From Benincasa hispida (lineage: Eukaryota; Streptophyta; Magnoliopsida; Cucurbitales; Cucurbitaceae): a DNA stretch of 64,000 nt. This document shows positions 49,201-59,539 of this stretch, one piece after another. The stretch's first letter is position 1. Every line of letters begins with the position of its first letter. Where the stretch lies: the NCBI RefSeq assembly GCF_009727055.1, contig NC_052349.1, positions 44,893,482-44,957,481 on the forward strand, given 5' to 3'. A program made the position numbers and the translations under genes. The notes beneath the pieces are model-generated. The model saw only the letters and a list, made by a program, of their open reading frames with translations. It searched no databases and was not told the origin of the DNA.

Positions 49201-52200
49201 GATAAGGGAAACTTACCTAGTCGGTAGGCTCAGCCGCCTCGGACTGCTGGAAAGACTGAGGATTCTGCCCCGTGAAGAGACCCAGCTGAAGCTCTCCTTC
49301 AGAAATAGGACTTAACGTGGGCCTAACTTCCAAACCTTCGATAATCTGCAACCTAGATTGTTGCTCATCGATTGGAATATTACAACTCTCTCCCTTCCTT
49401 TCGCACTCAGAGCTCCTTTGATTACCAGAAACTTTCCCCATTCCTACGGCAGACTATTTTCTAGAATGAACGCTGTGAGAGGAACAAATTTTCATTGGAA
49501 TAACTCATTAAAGACACGTCGGACGGATCATAACCCGTTTCAACATGGGTCGTCACTAACTCCAAATCTGGATCACCCGCTTCACCCGAAATCGGATCAA
49601 ACCTGACAGCATCAAACACTTGGGCCTTGCCTTTACCTACGTAGCTTCCCCTTTTTCCACTTCTTTGGGTGGGCTCTATGAAGCACAGACACAAATACGG
49701 TTACACGATACGGATACGATCGGATATGACGATTCGTCAATTTCTAAAAAACTAAGATACGGATACATCTAAAGATACGTCTTTTTTATATATTTTTTTA
49801 ATATATATATTTCCAAAAAACGAGGATACTGATACATTGAAGATACATTTTCTTTTTCTTAAAAAAATCTAGGATATAGATAAATTTAACATACAAGTTA
49901 ATAACAATAGCACAACATAGAATACAAATACTGAAATACAACACAAAAAAACATCTAAGATATTGAAGTACAATAGTTAATAAAATGCAATAGAAAAGTG
50001 ACTCATATTACAAAGAAGAATAAGAAGATTAGAGGGAGAAGTATGAAGATAAACAAAGAACTTCATTGAATTGTTGAAGATATTCAAATGGTTTATATTT
50101 TGGTGGACTTTGTGGAGACTCAAATGTGAAGATGAAGATTAGATGATTCTAAGTTTGATCTTTTATTTATTTTTTCCTTTCAGTTTTGGACTCGAGTAGT
50201 GAGCTTTTTAAATAGGTTGCCTAGTTTTAGATTGAGAAAGATTAGATGAGTCGTTGCTTGTCTTTTTTTTCTGAAAAAAGGTACGCGTAGAAATAGATAC
50301 GTCAAATCGTGTGTCAGATACGTATCTGAGAAGTATCTGGAAGTATCGGTATCCGATACGTGTCTGATACGGATTCTTTGCCTCACATGAAGTATCTGTG
50401 CTTCATAAGGTGGGCTAGTTTGTTTCAGCTCCACTTTCCTACCACTCTTCTTCGGCTCCTCCAAATGAAGAGAATTAAACGAAGGCCCTACACTTCATGA
50501 AGGTCGAACAACACAATTCTCCTTTCCTTTTGAATTCAAAGCTTCACACCCACTAATATCATTAAACAAGACTACTCATTTCAACACCTCAAGCAGACTT
50601 AACGGCCAAAATGGGCCTTTGAAGGCTTTTACTATCCGGCCCAACAGCCTCAATAGCCCTATCACTCTTCTTCTTCTCAAAGTCACTCACATGATTTCTT
50701 TTTTAATTTCCTTTATGCCCTAGCGATAGACTGACGGCACCAACTTTAATCGAAGACCCTTCTGGCCAAGTCTGATCACCACCTTCCTCGTATCGATCGA
50801 CACAAAATCTCACCGGAAAAGTGAAATCTAGGTGGTTAACGTTACAACCCACCGGAATAAAGCCATCATCATTTCCTTTTTCCTTGAAGCATACTTGCTT
50901 CAACCAACTCGCACCACTGTAAGAACTCTTTTCCTCAAGAAGCCCTCCACACCACTCAGCCATGGAAGCAATAAACTCTATTGTTTCTAAGGAAGGGGGA
51001 ACGTCTAATGCCACAACCCAACCGCCTTTGAATTCCTGTTTTCTCTCTTCTTCCACCGTTCGAAAATCTCAGGCTTGGAAGATAAAGTTTTGAGAGCTAA
51101 GAGTCAAACCTGTTCGGATAAGGACCTCTGCATTGCACGGTGAATGTGAAGAAGTAGACCATTATCTCGGCAATAATGAGCCAAACTGCAAATCCCCACT
51201 GCTAAATTTGCACATAAGATTCTAAGACCATAGTTAAGAAACGACGGTCAATCAAAGACCCTCTCAATAATCTTCCAATCAACTGTCGCATTACTCTTCT
51301 TAATGATCACCGTCGAATCACAATCAACCACAAAATCAAACTCCCTCAAACGTTCCTCTACATCCTCTTTCACAACAACCTCGATCACAAGGTCTTTGTC
51401 CTTTCTTGCCAGCACTTTCCCTTCCAGACTTACCCTTAGCTACTCGGCATGGTGCCTTACTACCTACGCCTTTCATTGCCTTCACTGGTTGTTTATCAAG
51501 AGTTGCAGAAGGAAGAAGCTCAGAGACCTCCCCCACCAATAATCTCCACCCACTTCCTCTTTTGCCTTCGGGAATGAAACCCTCCTCGCCTCCCCTTAAA
51601 GAATTCCAATGATAATAAAGCGAATCTCCCCCTCGAGTTTTCAAGTACTTGAAAGAAGATGATCGCATTCTCAAGCCTTCTTCTTCGCCAGAAACCCAAA
51701 GGGTTACTTAGCTCCGCTGCAGCCACTAGACAATCCGTCACCCATGTTGCGATGCCTAACTCCAAGTCCAATTTACCTGATTTCTTGTCGTGCCTTCCCT
51801 CAATGCAAATATTCCTCCCTTTCCTTGCCTTGGCTACCAGAAAAAAATTTCCTATCTAAAATGACCTTCCCCATCTCTTGAATTTCCTCACATTTTGAGA
51901 GAAAAGTTAGAGAGAGAACTATACCTGAATCATAAATCATAAACCTAATAAGTGGAGAACTCTGGAGTCGAGAAACAATCTTTTAACGAGTTGAAGAAAC
52001 TTTGAAGTTTCAAAAGTTATGTGCAAATAAAGTATATACCTTGTCAACAAAGTCTGGTAGGTTGCCTTGAGGATGTGTAGCGAAATATTTCTTTAAAAGA
52101 ACCTTGTCGAGCTACAAAGTAAAAAGATAAACATGAGATCAAAGAAGATAATATGAAGTATATTACTCACATATGAATTAAATGTTTCAACCAAGATATT

Positions 52201-55135
52201 TTTCTAAATTTTTTGTCTACCACAAAAACTAATAAAAATATAAATCTTGAAGAAAGAACGAAGTACAAGAATATGATGCTCAAATCAGGAAATAAATTTT
52301 TGCATTTTTTACACATACATTTCCCATTTGAGATCTTAAAACATGCATGATTAAATACAAACCTTGGACTCATCAACTGTAATAGGAAGATTCAGGAGAT
52401 ACTGCCCTGAAAGTGCAATTTCAATCTCCTCATCACTTGCTATTTTGAAATTGCTCTTTTCCATAACCTGTATAAAATTGAAGGCTTTCCAAAATGATCA
52501 TTGGGTACTACTGTCTCTTTATTCAACATGTATGCACATATAATTATAAGACTCACTCAACCTGCTGATCTCCTTTGTGACCCGTACCCCTTGTACTTAA
52601 CCCTAGAAGAGGTACTTTTCAAATGAGAAAAATCACCAAGTTTAGGAACCCAGATTTTTTTAAAGGAAACAAGACCTTTTCATTGATATAATGAAATGAG
52701 TCTAATACTCAAGGTACATTAAAAAGTACCAAGTTTAGGAACCCAGATTGAGAACAAGTCTCCGTCGTACTTGGATGATTAGTAAATACACTAAATTTTT
52801 TTTAAAGTTCAAACATATTTGGGTTGAGGACTAGTAGTTTTGGTCATATTAAATTATTGTTAAACATGCGATGTAAAGATGTCTAATAATACATATACCA
52901 AACATGATAAAGAAATCTTCCTTTTTATATCTGTTTAGTATCTTAGGCTAGCTTCTGCACGCCTTGATAAATCATATGAAACAACCATTCATTAACATTT
53001 GATCATCAAAAAATTAATAGGATTTTAATATCCTATCCCCTTTACTTTGTTCACATGTCTCAATGCCACTAGGCCAACTTGGTGGATAACACATGAAAAT
53101 AATTTCACAATACAACCTAAGGTCTCAAACCCTAAGCCATAAAGCATATACACCCAACTCGTGCAAAATCTATCCTATCCCAAGGTTAAACGATAAGAAA
53201 ACATCCTTATAAAAACCAGCAAGACAAGCTCAATCTATTGTCTGACAACAAAATGCTTCCTTCTGTCTAAGAGCAGCAGTAAAATTCCAGTAGAAAGATA
53301 TACCCACATATAGTCAGAAGCCATAGGAAAAGCATCAATTATGAAAAACTTGAGACGTTCAAACTTCAAGATTAAGAAAGAAGTAGAACAGACATTGAAC
53401 ATTCCTTATTCTTTGTTTGAGGGGAGGCTCAACTGGTACTTCGTTCAGAGCGATGATTCTTAAGAGTGCAAAAAAAGCACCATATTGGCTAAAGAGGGGA
53501 GAAATTCATGGTCTACAAATTGTGGACAATTATTTCCTTTGGTATGAGGCTTTTTAGGTGAAACCAAAAGTAAGGTCATGGCTTATGTCCAAAGTGGACA
53601 ATATCACATCATTGTAATGATAGGTGGGAGATTGATTGTCCTTAACACAACTTTTTCCAAGAAAAAAAAGTTGTATATTATTTAATAAATCAGATTACAT
53701 AATCGACCTTTTACATGGTGAATAAATAGACATCAAGAAACCACTAAAGGAAAATACATAAATGGAAAATACCCAAAAAGAAAAATAATAATTAGGAATC
53801 AATCGTAATTTCCTTTCACACCCTCCCTCAAACTCAAGGTGGTAAAATGAAGAACAACTTGAGTTTGTGAAGAAAACTGCCGAAGTCAAATCAGCAAATC
53901 TGGGAGGGAAACAAAAACCCACGAAGAATGAAAATACAAAGTAAGTTAGAAACACAAACCCAAGAAGAACGGAAACAAACTTCTGGGTTGGCAACAAAGA
54001 TCCTCATAAAGAGATCGATATTAGAACTTAAGAAGAACTTTTGGGATGAAAACAAAGATCCTCATAGAGAGATCTAAAACAAAACCCACGAACAGCCGAT
54101 TTGAAAACAGTACAAAGACCCACAAAAGTTTGTTTCTTCTTTTTTTAATAGCGGATTTGCCATAATTGCAAATAAACTAAATTAGACCAACTTGAACCAA
54201 ACCAAACGGTGTGAACCAAACTAATTAAACTGAACCAAAGTAAAATTTCTAAACCGGACTAACTAAACTGACCCGTTGCTGAACCAAAAAATGGGTTGGG
54301 CAAGATGCTGAATTGAACCAAACCAAACCATAAATGGACCAAATCGGAAATAGTGAACCAGCCCCTCAAAGAAAAATAGATAACCATGCAATACGAGCGT
54401 TCGTGGCTTCAACATCAGGGAAAAGTGAGCAGCGACTTCGACGATAGAGGGCACGAATGCGATTTGAGACAAATGACGTGAATCTGTGGGTCTGGGTTTG
54501 AAGGAGTGTCCCGACGCGGATCTAGGTGGGGTCGGCACGACTTGCACCTGGTGTTGGGTAGTTGAGTGCGGATCAGAGGCGGCGGCTGGGATTTATGGAG
54601 GACTTCAGATTTGTGTATACGGCAGAGCATAAACGGATTGGAGATGGATTTGGGCAGCGGATCTATGCATGGATCTGCACGAACAGCATGCTTTTAGGAA
54701 GAAGACAAAACCCTAGTATATGGGCAGAGAGAAAACAAGCAGAAAAAAGGCGACGATATGCCTCCGTCGAAGTCGATCGATGGAGGCAGAGAACAGATGG
54801 GGCTTTGGTGGCTAGGGTTCAATGAGACAAAACCTAATGCTCTAATACCATGTTAATTTTGTATATTATTGAATAAATCAGATTACATAATCGACCTTTT
54901 ACAAGGTGAATAAATAGACATCAAGAGGCCACTAAAGAAAAATACATAAATGAAAAATACCCATAAGGAAAATAATAATGGAAAATAATTAGGAATAAGC
55001 CCTAATTTCCTTTAACAAATATTAAATAAATAAATAAGGCATCTTTTGTGAATAAGATACAAAGTTCATTTATGTGACTTCTTTTATAACAACTACCTTT
55101 CACTAAGAAAAAAAATGAAAGAATATAAGGAAATA

Positions 55136-55170
<35 letters not shown>

Positions 55171-58100
55171 AAAAAGGTAGCTCAACTAGAGAAATGGGCT
55201 ACAACCATACAAAATGGTGCCTACAGAACAGTTATAACAGAACTTCGAAGTCAAAGTCCAAGCATCGCTAGGAGTTCCCTCCAACCCTCTAAACACCCTG
55301 TTGTTCAACTCACCTCAAAGATTCCCCAATATAACACACCCCCCAACAAGCCATTAAAACTTGTCCTCTTCGCAAGAGGACAAATGGAGGAGGAACTCTT
55401 CAATCATACCACTAGTATCCCTATGCCGAGCAAGCAAGAAGCCAAAAACCTAAAAGAAATGATTCCTCACAAACGTCACAAATTCACATCGCCAAAGAAT
55501 GTGATCCAAGTCCTCCACCTTCCAACAGAGAATACAACAAAATGGGCCAACTAACGACAACTTCCATTCAAATTGATCCATATAATTAGCTCTTCTGTGT
55601 AAACGTTGTCAAGTAAAGAATTTCACTTTCCTCAAATCTTAATTCTCCAAAGATCAGAAAAATAGACTCATGCAAGGGTTAATGGTCCACCAAGCTATGA
55701 AAAAAAGCTTTACAAGAGAGATAGGTTGGGACCCCACACACGGACATCCCTTCTCCCAAGCCTAAAAGCACACTCCCCAATCAAAGCCAAAAGAGAGAAC
55801 ATTCATCATTTCCCTATCAGATAATGATCAACGAAACCTAAAGAAGAAAGGAAACAAGATCCTCGACCAAATCAAAAGAATACACCACAATTTTTAAATG
55901 AAGACAAATGATGAAGATGGGGAACACAAAGGGGTCTATACTCACCGATCTTCCCAAAAATATAGATCCTTTCCATACCTCACCACACAATGAACCAAGT
56001 GGGAAAAAAGGGAGCTTGTTATAAATACCCTTCCATATGTTCCAAGAAGTGTCGTTAGCCCCACCTGATAAGCACTCAAAAGGATAAGGACCAAACTTGC
56101 TAGCAATAATCTTGTGCTAAAGAGCATTGGGCTCAAGCACCAAAGCCATTTGGCTAACAAAGCATTATTACGAGTCCTTAAAGTCTCAATTCATAACTAG
56201 CCCAAAGCCATTTGGCTAACAAAGCATTATTACGAGTCCTTAAAGTCTCAATTTATAACCCTCCAAGGAAACTGGCCTCTCAACAACCTCTCATTCTAAC
56301 CAAGTGCAACCATTTTCCTTCCTAGTTCTTCCCCTCCTTTCCAAAGGATGTTGTCCGTAAGCTTCTCAATATTCTTAAAAACCGCACAAAAGACTCTAAA
56401 ACGGCATAATAAATTTGGATACCACTCAAAATCGAGCAAAACAAAGTTAGCCTTCCAGCTTTGGAGAAAACGATTCTTTCAAGAGGCCAATCTTTTCCTA
56501 ATTTTGTCCACCACCGAATTCCAAAAGGAAATGGATATGGAATTACTTCCAAGAGTGGGGACCAGATAAGAAGGGGGAAAGGAGCCAATTTCGCCACCCA
56601 CCACTTCTACCCACCTCCTAAGCTTCTCTTCTTCACAATTAAGACCCATAATCTAGCTAAGCCCCAAAAATTTTTCAAAGTGAGGAAATGATTCAAGATT
56701 AAGAACGAAACCTCATTCCTAGAGCAAAGGAAAATAGTGTCAGCATCAAATTGAAGGTGAGAAAGAGCAACATTCTCTTTACCAACATCAAAGGACTCAA
56801 TGATCTTACCTGCGACCCTCTTAGTAAAAGTCAACTTAGGACGCCCACAAAAGCCATGAAGTGGAAGGGGATAAAGAGTCTCCCTGTCTAAGACCTCTAG
56901 AAGCCTAAACTTTTCCCCGAGGCCCACGGCTCCCATTAAATAGGAAAGAATAACTCACATTTTTCACCTAACTCCACATCCACATCCTCAATTTGTACCC
57001 AAACCCCTTTTTATCTAATTTCATTTATATGATGAAATCACAAGAGATGGGGAAACCCCAGTAAATAAAATTATAAAAAGCTTTTTCAACGAACAATATG
57101 GGAAAGCAACATTTTTCAAAGTCTACTCACTGACCGCTTCACTCCAAAATCATCCTTGCACGATAAAGCAACATGTTATAGAAATACCAAATACTAATTC
57201 AAGCTCCCTAGAATCTTAAACCAAATCAACCATGCACAATTGAAATAGAAAAACAGATTATTCAAAATTTTGTTAGGCCTCCTACGGTGGAAGTGTAGGT
57301 AAGGAAGAGTAATAAGGGAAAAGACCATATGGTAGTTATTTAGTGGGTTTGTTAGTGGTGAATGTTGTAAGGGTAGCAGAGCTAGGGAGAAAAGGGGTGT
57401 ATCGGTAGTATGTTGATAAGTAAGGGAGGTTTGGGTTCTATTTTGCCAATCGTACAGTGTTTTTGAATGAAGAACTTACCAACCCTCTTGAATTGATTGG
57501 GTAATGTATCGTTCTTGTTTGGAACTCTTGTTTGGTTTTAAATTTCAATCAAATGGTAAGGAGGAATCCTTGCACATTTCTCCATCACTTTTGCAAAACA
57601 TATCTCATTGGTGAAACGAGCAAAATATAAAGCCCTGTACTTTGTACAAAGTCATGCAGAACGTCATATTTACAAATTTGAAAACAACAAAGGATAAATG
57701 CTCAGAAGAAGAACCACATAGATCTTCCTCGATGAATCAGGACAAAATAAGTTAATTGTTAAAACTTAAAAGCTATAGACATCAACATTTAGAAGCAGTG
57801 ATCTCAACTCATTAAGTTAAATGACGGTGTGATTTATACCAAAAGCTGATGCCAAAAATATCAATTGAGTGAAGCAAGAACCAAAGTAACAGGTCAATGT
57901 GTTTTCTAACAAAAACAATGTATTTGTGAACATCTTCAATCATAAGTCAAAATGCCATATTTGTCCCAGTTAACTATCGGAGAAAACCCCACTTGCTGGT
58001 GGGGTATATTCCACTCACTAGTTCACTTTTATTCCCCTTCACAGTATTTGACAAACATACATTTCCCATTCCTCGTATTACTGATTTCAATCCGGACAAG

Positions 58101-59056
58101 ATTTGATCTTCGGCATTCAGTTGTCATAAAGCTTGTAGGAATTTAATAACCAATGTAGGTGGTCACACAAGGTTCAAACTTATTCCCCAAAGTCTTTTTG
58201 CCTTTTTTTTAGTTCAATCCATGACGGTTGGAAAGTTTTTGAGAAACTAATTATCACCACAAACAAAATGAAAGAAGCACCGACTTTATACAAACCTGAA
58301 ACAAGTAAGAAAGAAAATTTTGTTCAAGCACTTCAATTTCATCAGAGGATAGATGCTGCTGCTCCAGCTTCTGGGCTCCATGAACAGGATCAAAGAGAGA
58401 GTAGAGTTGCTGAAATAAAAACAGATATGTGTCAATTGAGGTTAACAAGCAGAATGGTAACAGTGAAATTAAGGTCTTTCATCCATGGAGAAATGTACCA
58501 TCAAATCCTCAAATTGTAGAAGGTACCAAGCTCGAATTGTGTACTCGACTCTCTTGCAAAGTTTTAAGAACTCAGCCCGATCAGAACTATGTTCTAGAAA
58601 ACGAGGAAATAATCAGCAACCCCAATTATAAATAGAACATAATTCTCAAGGATCAATCATCTCAGTTTAGCACTCAGGTAAGGAAAAAATTTAATCAATA
58701 GTGACCATTCTTATACCTCTACTAGGGGATACTCAGCCTATTCAAAATGGATTTTACAAATTTGACAGAAACGGGTAGTTTAGAGTGCGGAGAAACGCAG
58801 GCAGTGAATCACACTACGGCACAGCAGACTATCTGATATAATGATGATTTACATGGACAACCATTATGAATACCACAATCCTAGAAACTCATACAACCCA
58901 TCAAATTCGTAAAAAGAAAGAACCCCAAAATTCGTAAATCACAAAGCGAGAAGTGTTCGAACCAATTAGATTCGCCAAGGTCATTATCAGCTTCGGCTTC
59001 AACACCGGAATGACAGATTCACGCTCCAGCCGAATTACTTCCTTGTTCTTCCCCAT
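34248..59056 (-). CDS. DUF3754 (TMEM143-like) membrane protein, copy B
   Basis: Fifteen exons: 59056-58963, 58593-58499, 58409-58296, 52467-52363, 52111-52040, 38775-38663, 38349-38215, 37901-37833, 37407-37320, 37228-37157, 37064-36964, 36459-36342, 34815-34756, 34642-34532, 34355-34248. All junctions are GT-AG and in phase, giving 484 residues. Exons 3-14 have exactly the same lengths as in copy A. The N-terminal half is soluble and charged ([38 protein letters not shown]). The region 308-348 holds two predicted membrane helices split by a short VEMPKAD loop. The C-terminal part has [19 protein letters not shown] and [20 protein letters not shown]. Introns 3 (5.8 kb) and 5 (13.3 kb) are filled by transposons; the others are short. 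It keeps family-typical residues better than copy A, so it is probably the main functional copy. Confidence 0.93.
35698..36070. repeat. Diverged tandem duplication in intron 12 of copy B
   Basis: Bases 35698-35850 and about 35905-36070 share, in order, ACAGTAC(G/A)GGAA...AAATCCCTCAGA, GCACTAGCC/GCACTGCCC and AGTTGA(C/T)T...GATTGGCTTT, with many substitutions and gaps between them. No coding content. Confidence 0.5.
39145..39161. repeat. Target-site duplication of LINE 1, left copy
   Basis: ACCTGAGTCATAAATCA abuts the T-run that is the reverse complement of the LINE poly-A tail. The partner is 51923-51939 (ACCTGAATCATAAATCA), matching 16 of 17 bases. Confidence 0.85.
40185..40384 (+). repeat. 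5' LTR of Copia element
   Basis: TGTAAATAGGG...TTTTACA. It includes a TATTTATA core-promoter candidate at 40253-40260. It differs from the 3' LTR by about six substitutions and two short indels over roughly 200 bp, so the insertion is not recent. Confidence 0.9.
40385..40396 (+). other. Primer-binding site of Copia element
   Basis: TGGTATCAAAGC directly follows the 5' LTR and is complementary to the 3' end of initiator tRNA-Met with one difference from the commoner TGGTATCAGAGC. Confidence 0.85.
40421..45732 (+). pseudogene. Copia gag-pol, multiply interrupted
   Basis: Gag starts at an ATG near 40421 ([13 protein letters not shown]); the gag core includes [25 protein letters not shown] knuckle ([14 protein letters not shown]) lies near 42030, the protease signature [12 protein letters not shown] near 42290, the pre-integrase [10 protein letters not shown] near 42700, integrase from HSDVWGPS (42870) with IDDHTR and LRSDNGREF, reverse transcriptase from 44220 with [24 protein letters not shown] and YVDD (about 44780), and RNase H with [18 protein letters not shown] and [14 protein letters not shown]. 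It is broken by frameshifts near 40900 and 41910 and by in-frame stops at 41587, 43155, 44412 and 45438. Domain order gag-PR-INT-RT-RH defines Copia. Dead, but domains are easily read. Confidence 0.92.
45740..45945 (+). repeat. 3' LTR of Copia element
   Basis: TGTTAGAAATAGGG...TTTTTTAACA, preceded by the polypurine tract GAAGAGGAG. Partner of 40185-40384. Confidence 0.9.
48780..51771 (-). pseudogene. LINE 1 ORF1 remnant
   Basis: Fragments on the minus strand include [20 protein letters not shown]...[12 protein letters not shown] (51674-51336), typical of the start of plant L1 ORF1, then [20 protein letters not shown]...[17 protein letters not shown] (51056-50703), then low-complexity basic and acidic stretches through 49700-48780. 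The frame [12 protein letters not shown] before 50416 resumes as [18 protein letters not shown] after the 733-bp insertion. ORF1 proteins of this class bind RNA. Dead copy. Confidence 0.7.
49668..50416. mobile_element. 733-bp TIR element in LINE 1, 8-bp TSD
   Basis: The element proper is 49676-50408. Its ends are TATGAAGCACAGACAC and, inverted, TATGAAGCACAGATAC. The 8-bp word GGTGGGCT flanks it perfectly at 49668-49675 and 50409-50416. Subterminal DNA is rich in GATACG/CGTATC words in inverted arrangement. It has no coding sequence. An 8-bp duplication suits a non-autonomous hAT element; a Mutator relative with a degraded 9-bp duplication is the alternative. Confidence 0.85.
51923..51939. repeat. 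Target-site duplication of LINE 1, right copy
   Basis: ACCTGAATCATAAATCA, partner of 39145-39161. It lies 100 bp from exon 5 of copy B (52040-52111). Confidence 0.85.
52635..52749 (-). mobile_element. 71-bp LINE tail with perfect 22-bp TSD
   Basis: Bases 52635-52656 and 52728-52749 are identical over 22 bp (ACCAAGTTTAGGAACCCAG plus ATT). The 71 bp between (52657-52727) begin with a T-run, the complement of a poly-A tail, and resemble the 3' end of plant LINEs (AAAGGAAACAAGACC...TTTCATTGATA). A severely 5'-truncated LINE insertion in intron 3 of copy B. Confidence 0.8.
53660..55017 (-). mobile_element. TRIM-like LTR element in intron 3 of copy B
   Basis: Direct repeats of about 160 bp at 53660-53820 and 54851-55017 share long runs such as AATAAATCAGATTACATAATC. 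The right one opens TGTTAA and closes TTAACA. On the minus strand a primer-binding site TGGTATTAGAGC (54850-54839) follows the right LTR, and a purine tract GAGTTTGAGGGAGGG precedes the left LTR near 53830. The 1.03-kb interior has no gag or pol. Size and structure fit a terminal-repeat retrotransposon in miniature or a strongly deleted Copia element. The last bases of the left LTR are replaced by an A-run. Confidence 0.8.
55137..55169 (+). repeat. Poly-A tract, 33 bases
   Basis: An uninterrupted run of 33 A on the plus strand near the 3' end of LINE 2. Because LINE 2 reads on the minus strand, this is not its poly-A tail. It looks like expansion of an A-rich patch. Confidence 0.9.
56140..56263. 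repeat. 62-bp tandem duplication in LINE 2
   Basis: CCAAAGCCATTTGGCTAACA through AAAGTCTCAATT(C/T)ATAAC occurs at 56140-56201 and again at 56202-56263, with very few differences. The duplication arose after insertion, since the rest of LINE 2 is single copy. Confidence 0.85.
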
Positions 59057-59533
59057 TGTTCAGAAGCTCAACGAGTGTACGCCACTGGCCTAAGAAAGGG
59101 GGAGCCGAGACAATAGTACCCGAGGGAATGACCAATTACAGAAGCAAAATACAGTAAGATTCGTTGATATAGAACAGAGGTTTTTGAGATGAGAATGTTG
59201 GATTTATGCCTTCGAAAACAAGGCAGCCAAAAAAGGAAAGAAGAAACCTCCAAATCAGCAAACTGTAACGTCTGAAAGTGTGGAGAACAGTCCCGAGTCG
59301 ATTCCAAAACAAATCAAATCATAATTAGGATGAACAGACGCAATTATCTTCTCTATGAATACAATTACACACTGTAATTTAGGTTTTGAATCTACAAAAT
59401 TTGTCTCTCCCTCAACCAGAAAAAATTCTCTTGAAACTGACCGATCCCCGCTCCGGAGGGAAATGCTGTTTTGTATTGTTCACACCTGTCGGACAATTTC
59501 CTAAGTTTTTTATTTATTTATAGAATTTATCGC

Positions 59534-59539
59534 CACGTG
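59534..59539. promoter_or_regulatory. G-box upstream of DUF3754 copy B
   Basis: CACGTG in the context GCCACGTGCC, 478 bp upstream of the copy B start codon. G-boxes bind bZIP and bHLH regulators in plants. Single occurrence and distance make function uncertain. Confidence 0.35.

Larger units (their letters stand above)
39162..51922 (-). mobile_element. L1-type LINE in intron 5 of copy B, with two insertions
   Basis: The element reads on the minus strand, with its 5' end near 51922 and its poly-A tail at about 39175-39162. It is flanked by a 17-bp target duplication with one mismatch. Subtracting the Copia element (40185-45945) and the 733-bp inverted-repeat element with its duplication leaves about 6.26 kb, a normal length for a complete plant L1. 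ORF1 and ORF2 remnants are in the right order. It lies in the same orientation as the host gene. Confidence 0.85.
55080..57020 (-). mobile_element. LINE 2, 5'-truncated
   Basis: On the minus strand, coding similarity runs from about 57020 (RT palm region, with [17 protein letters not shown] and a disrupted FADD motif near 56760) through RT thumb (LASW-like and [20 protein letters not shown] at 56597-56322) to the C-terminal region (LAKWLW...PFECLSGG at 56160-55942). It matches LINE 1 segment by segment but is more decayed. The 3' end lies near 55080-55170, where a plus-strand run of 33 A interrupts it. Located in intron 3 of copy B. Confidence 0.75.

Noticed and set aside
54562..54825. An 87-codon plus-strand frame in the TRIM interior
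   Set aside because: It is antisense to the element, with low-complexity charged composition and no homology I recognise. It ends close to the primer-binding site.
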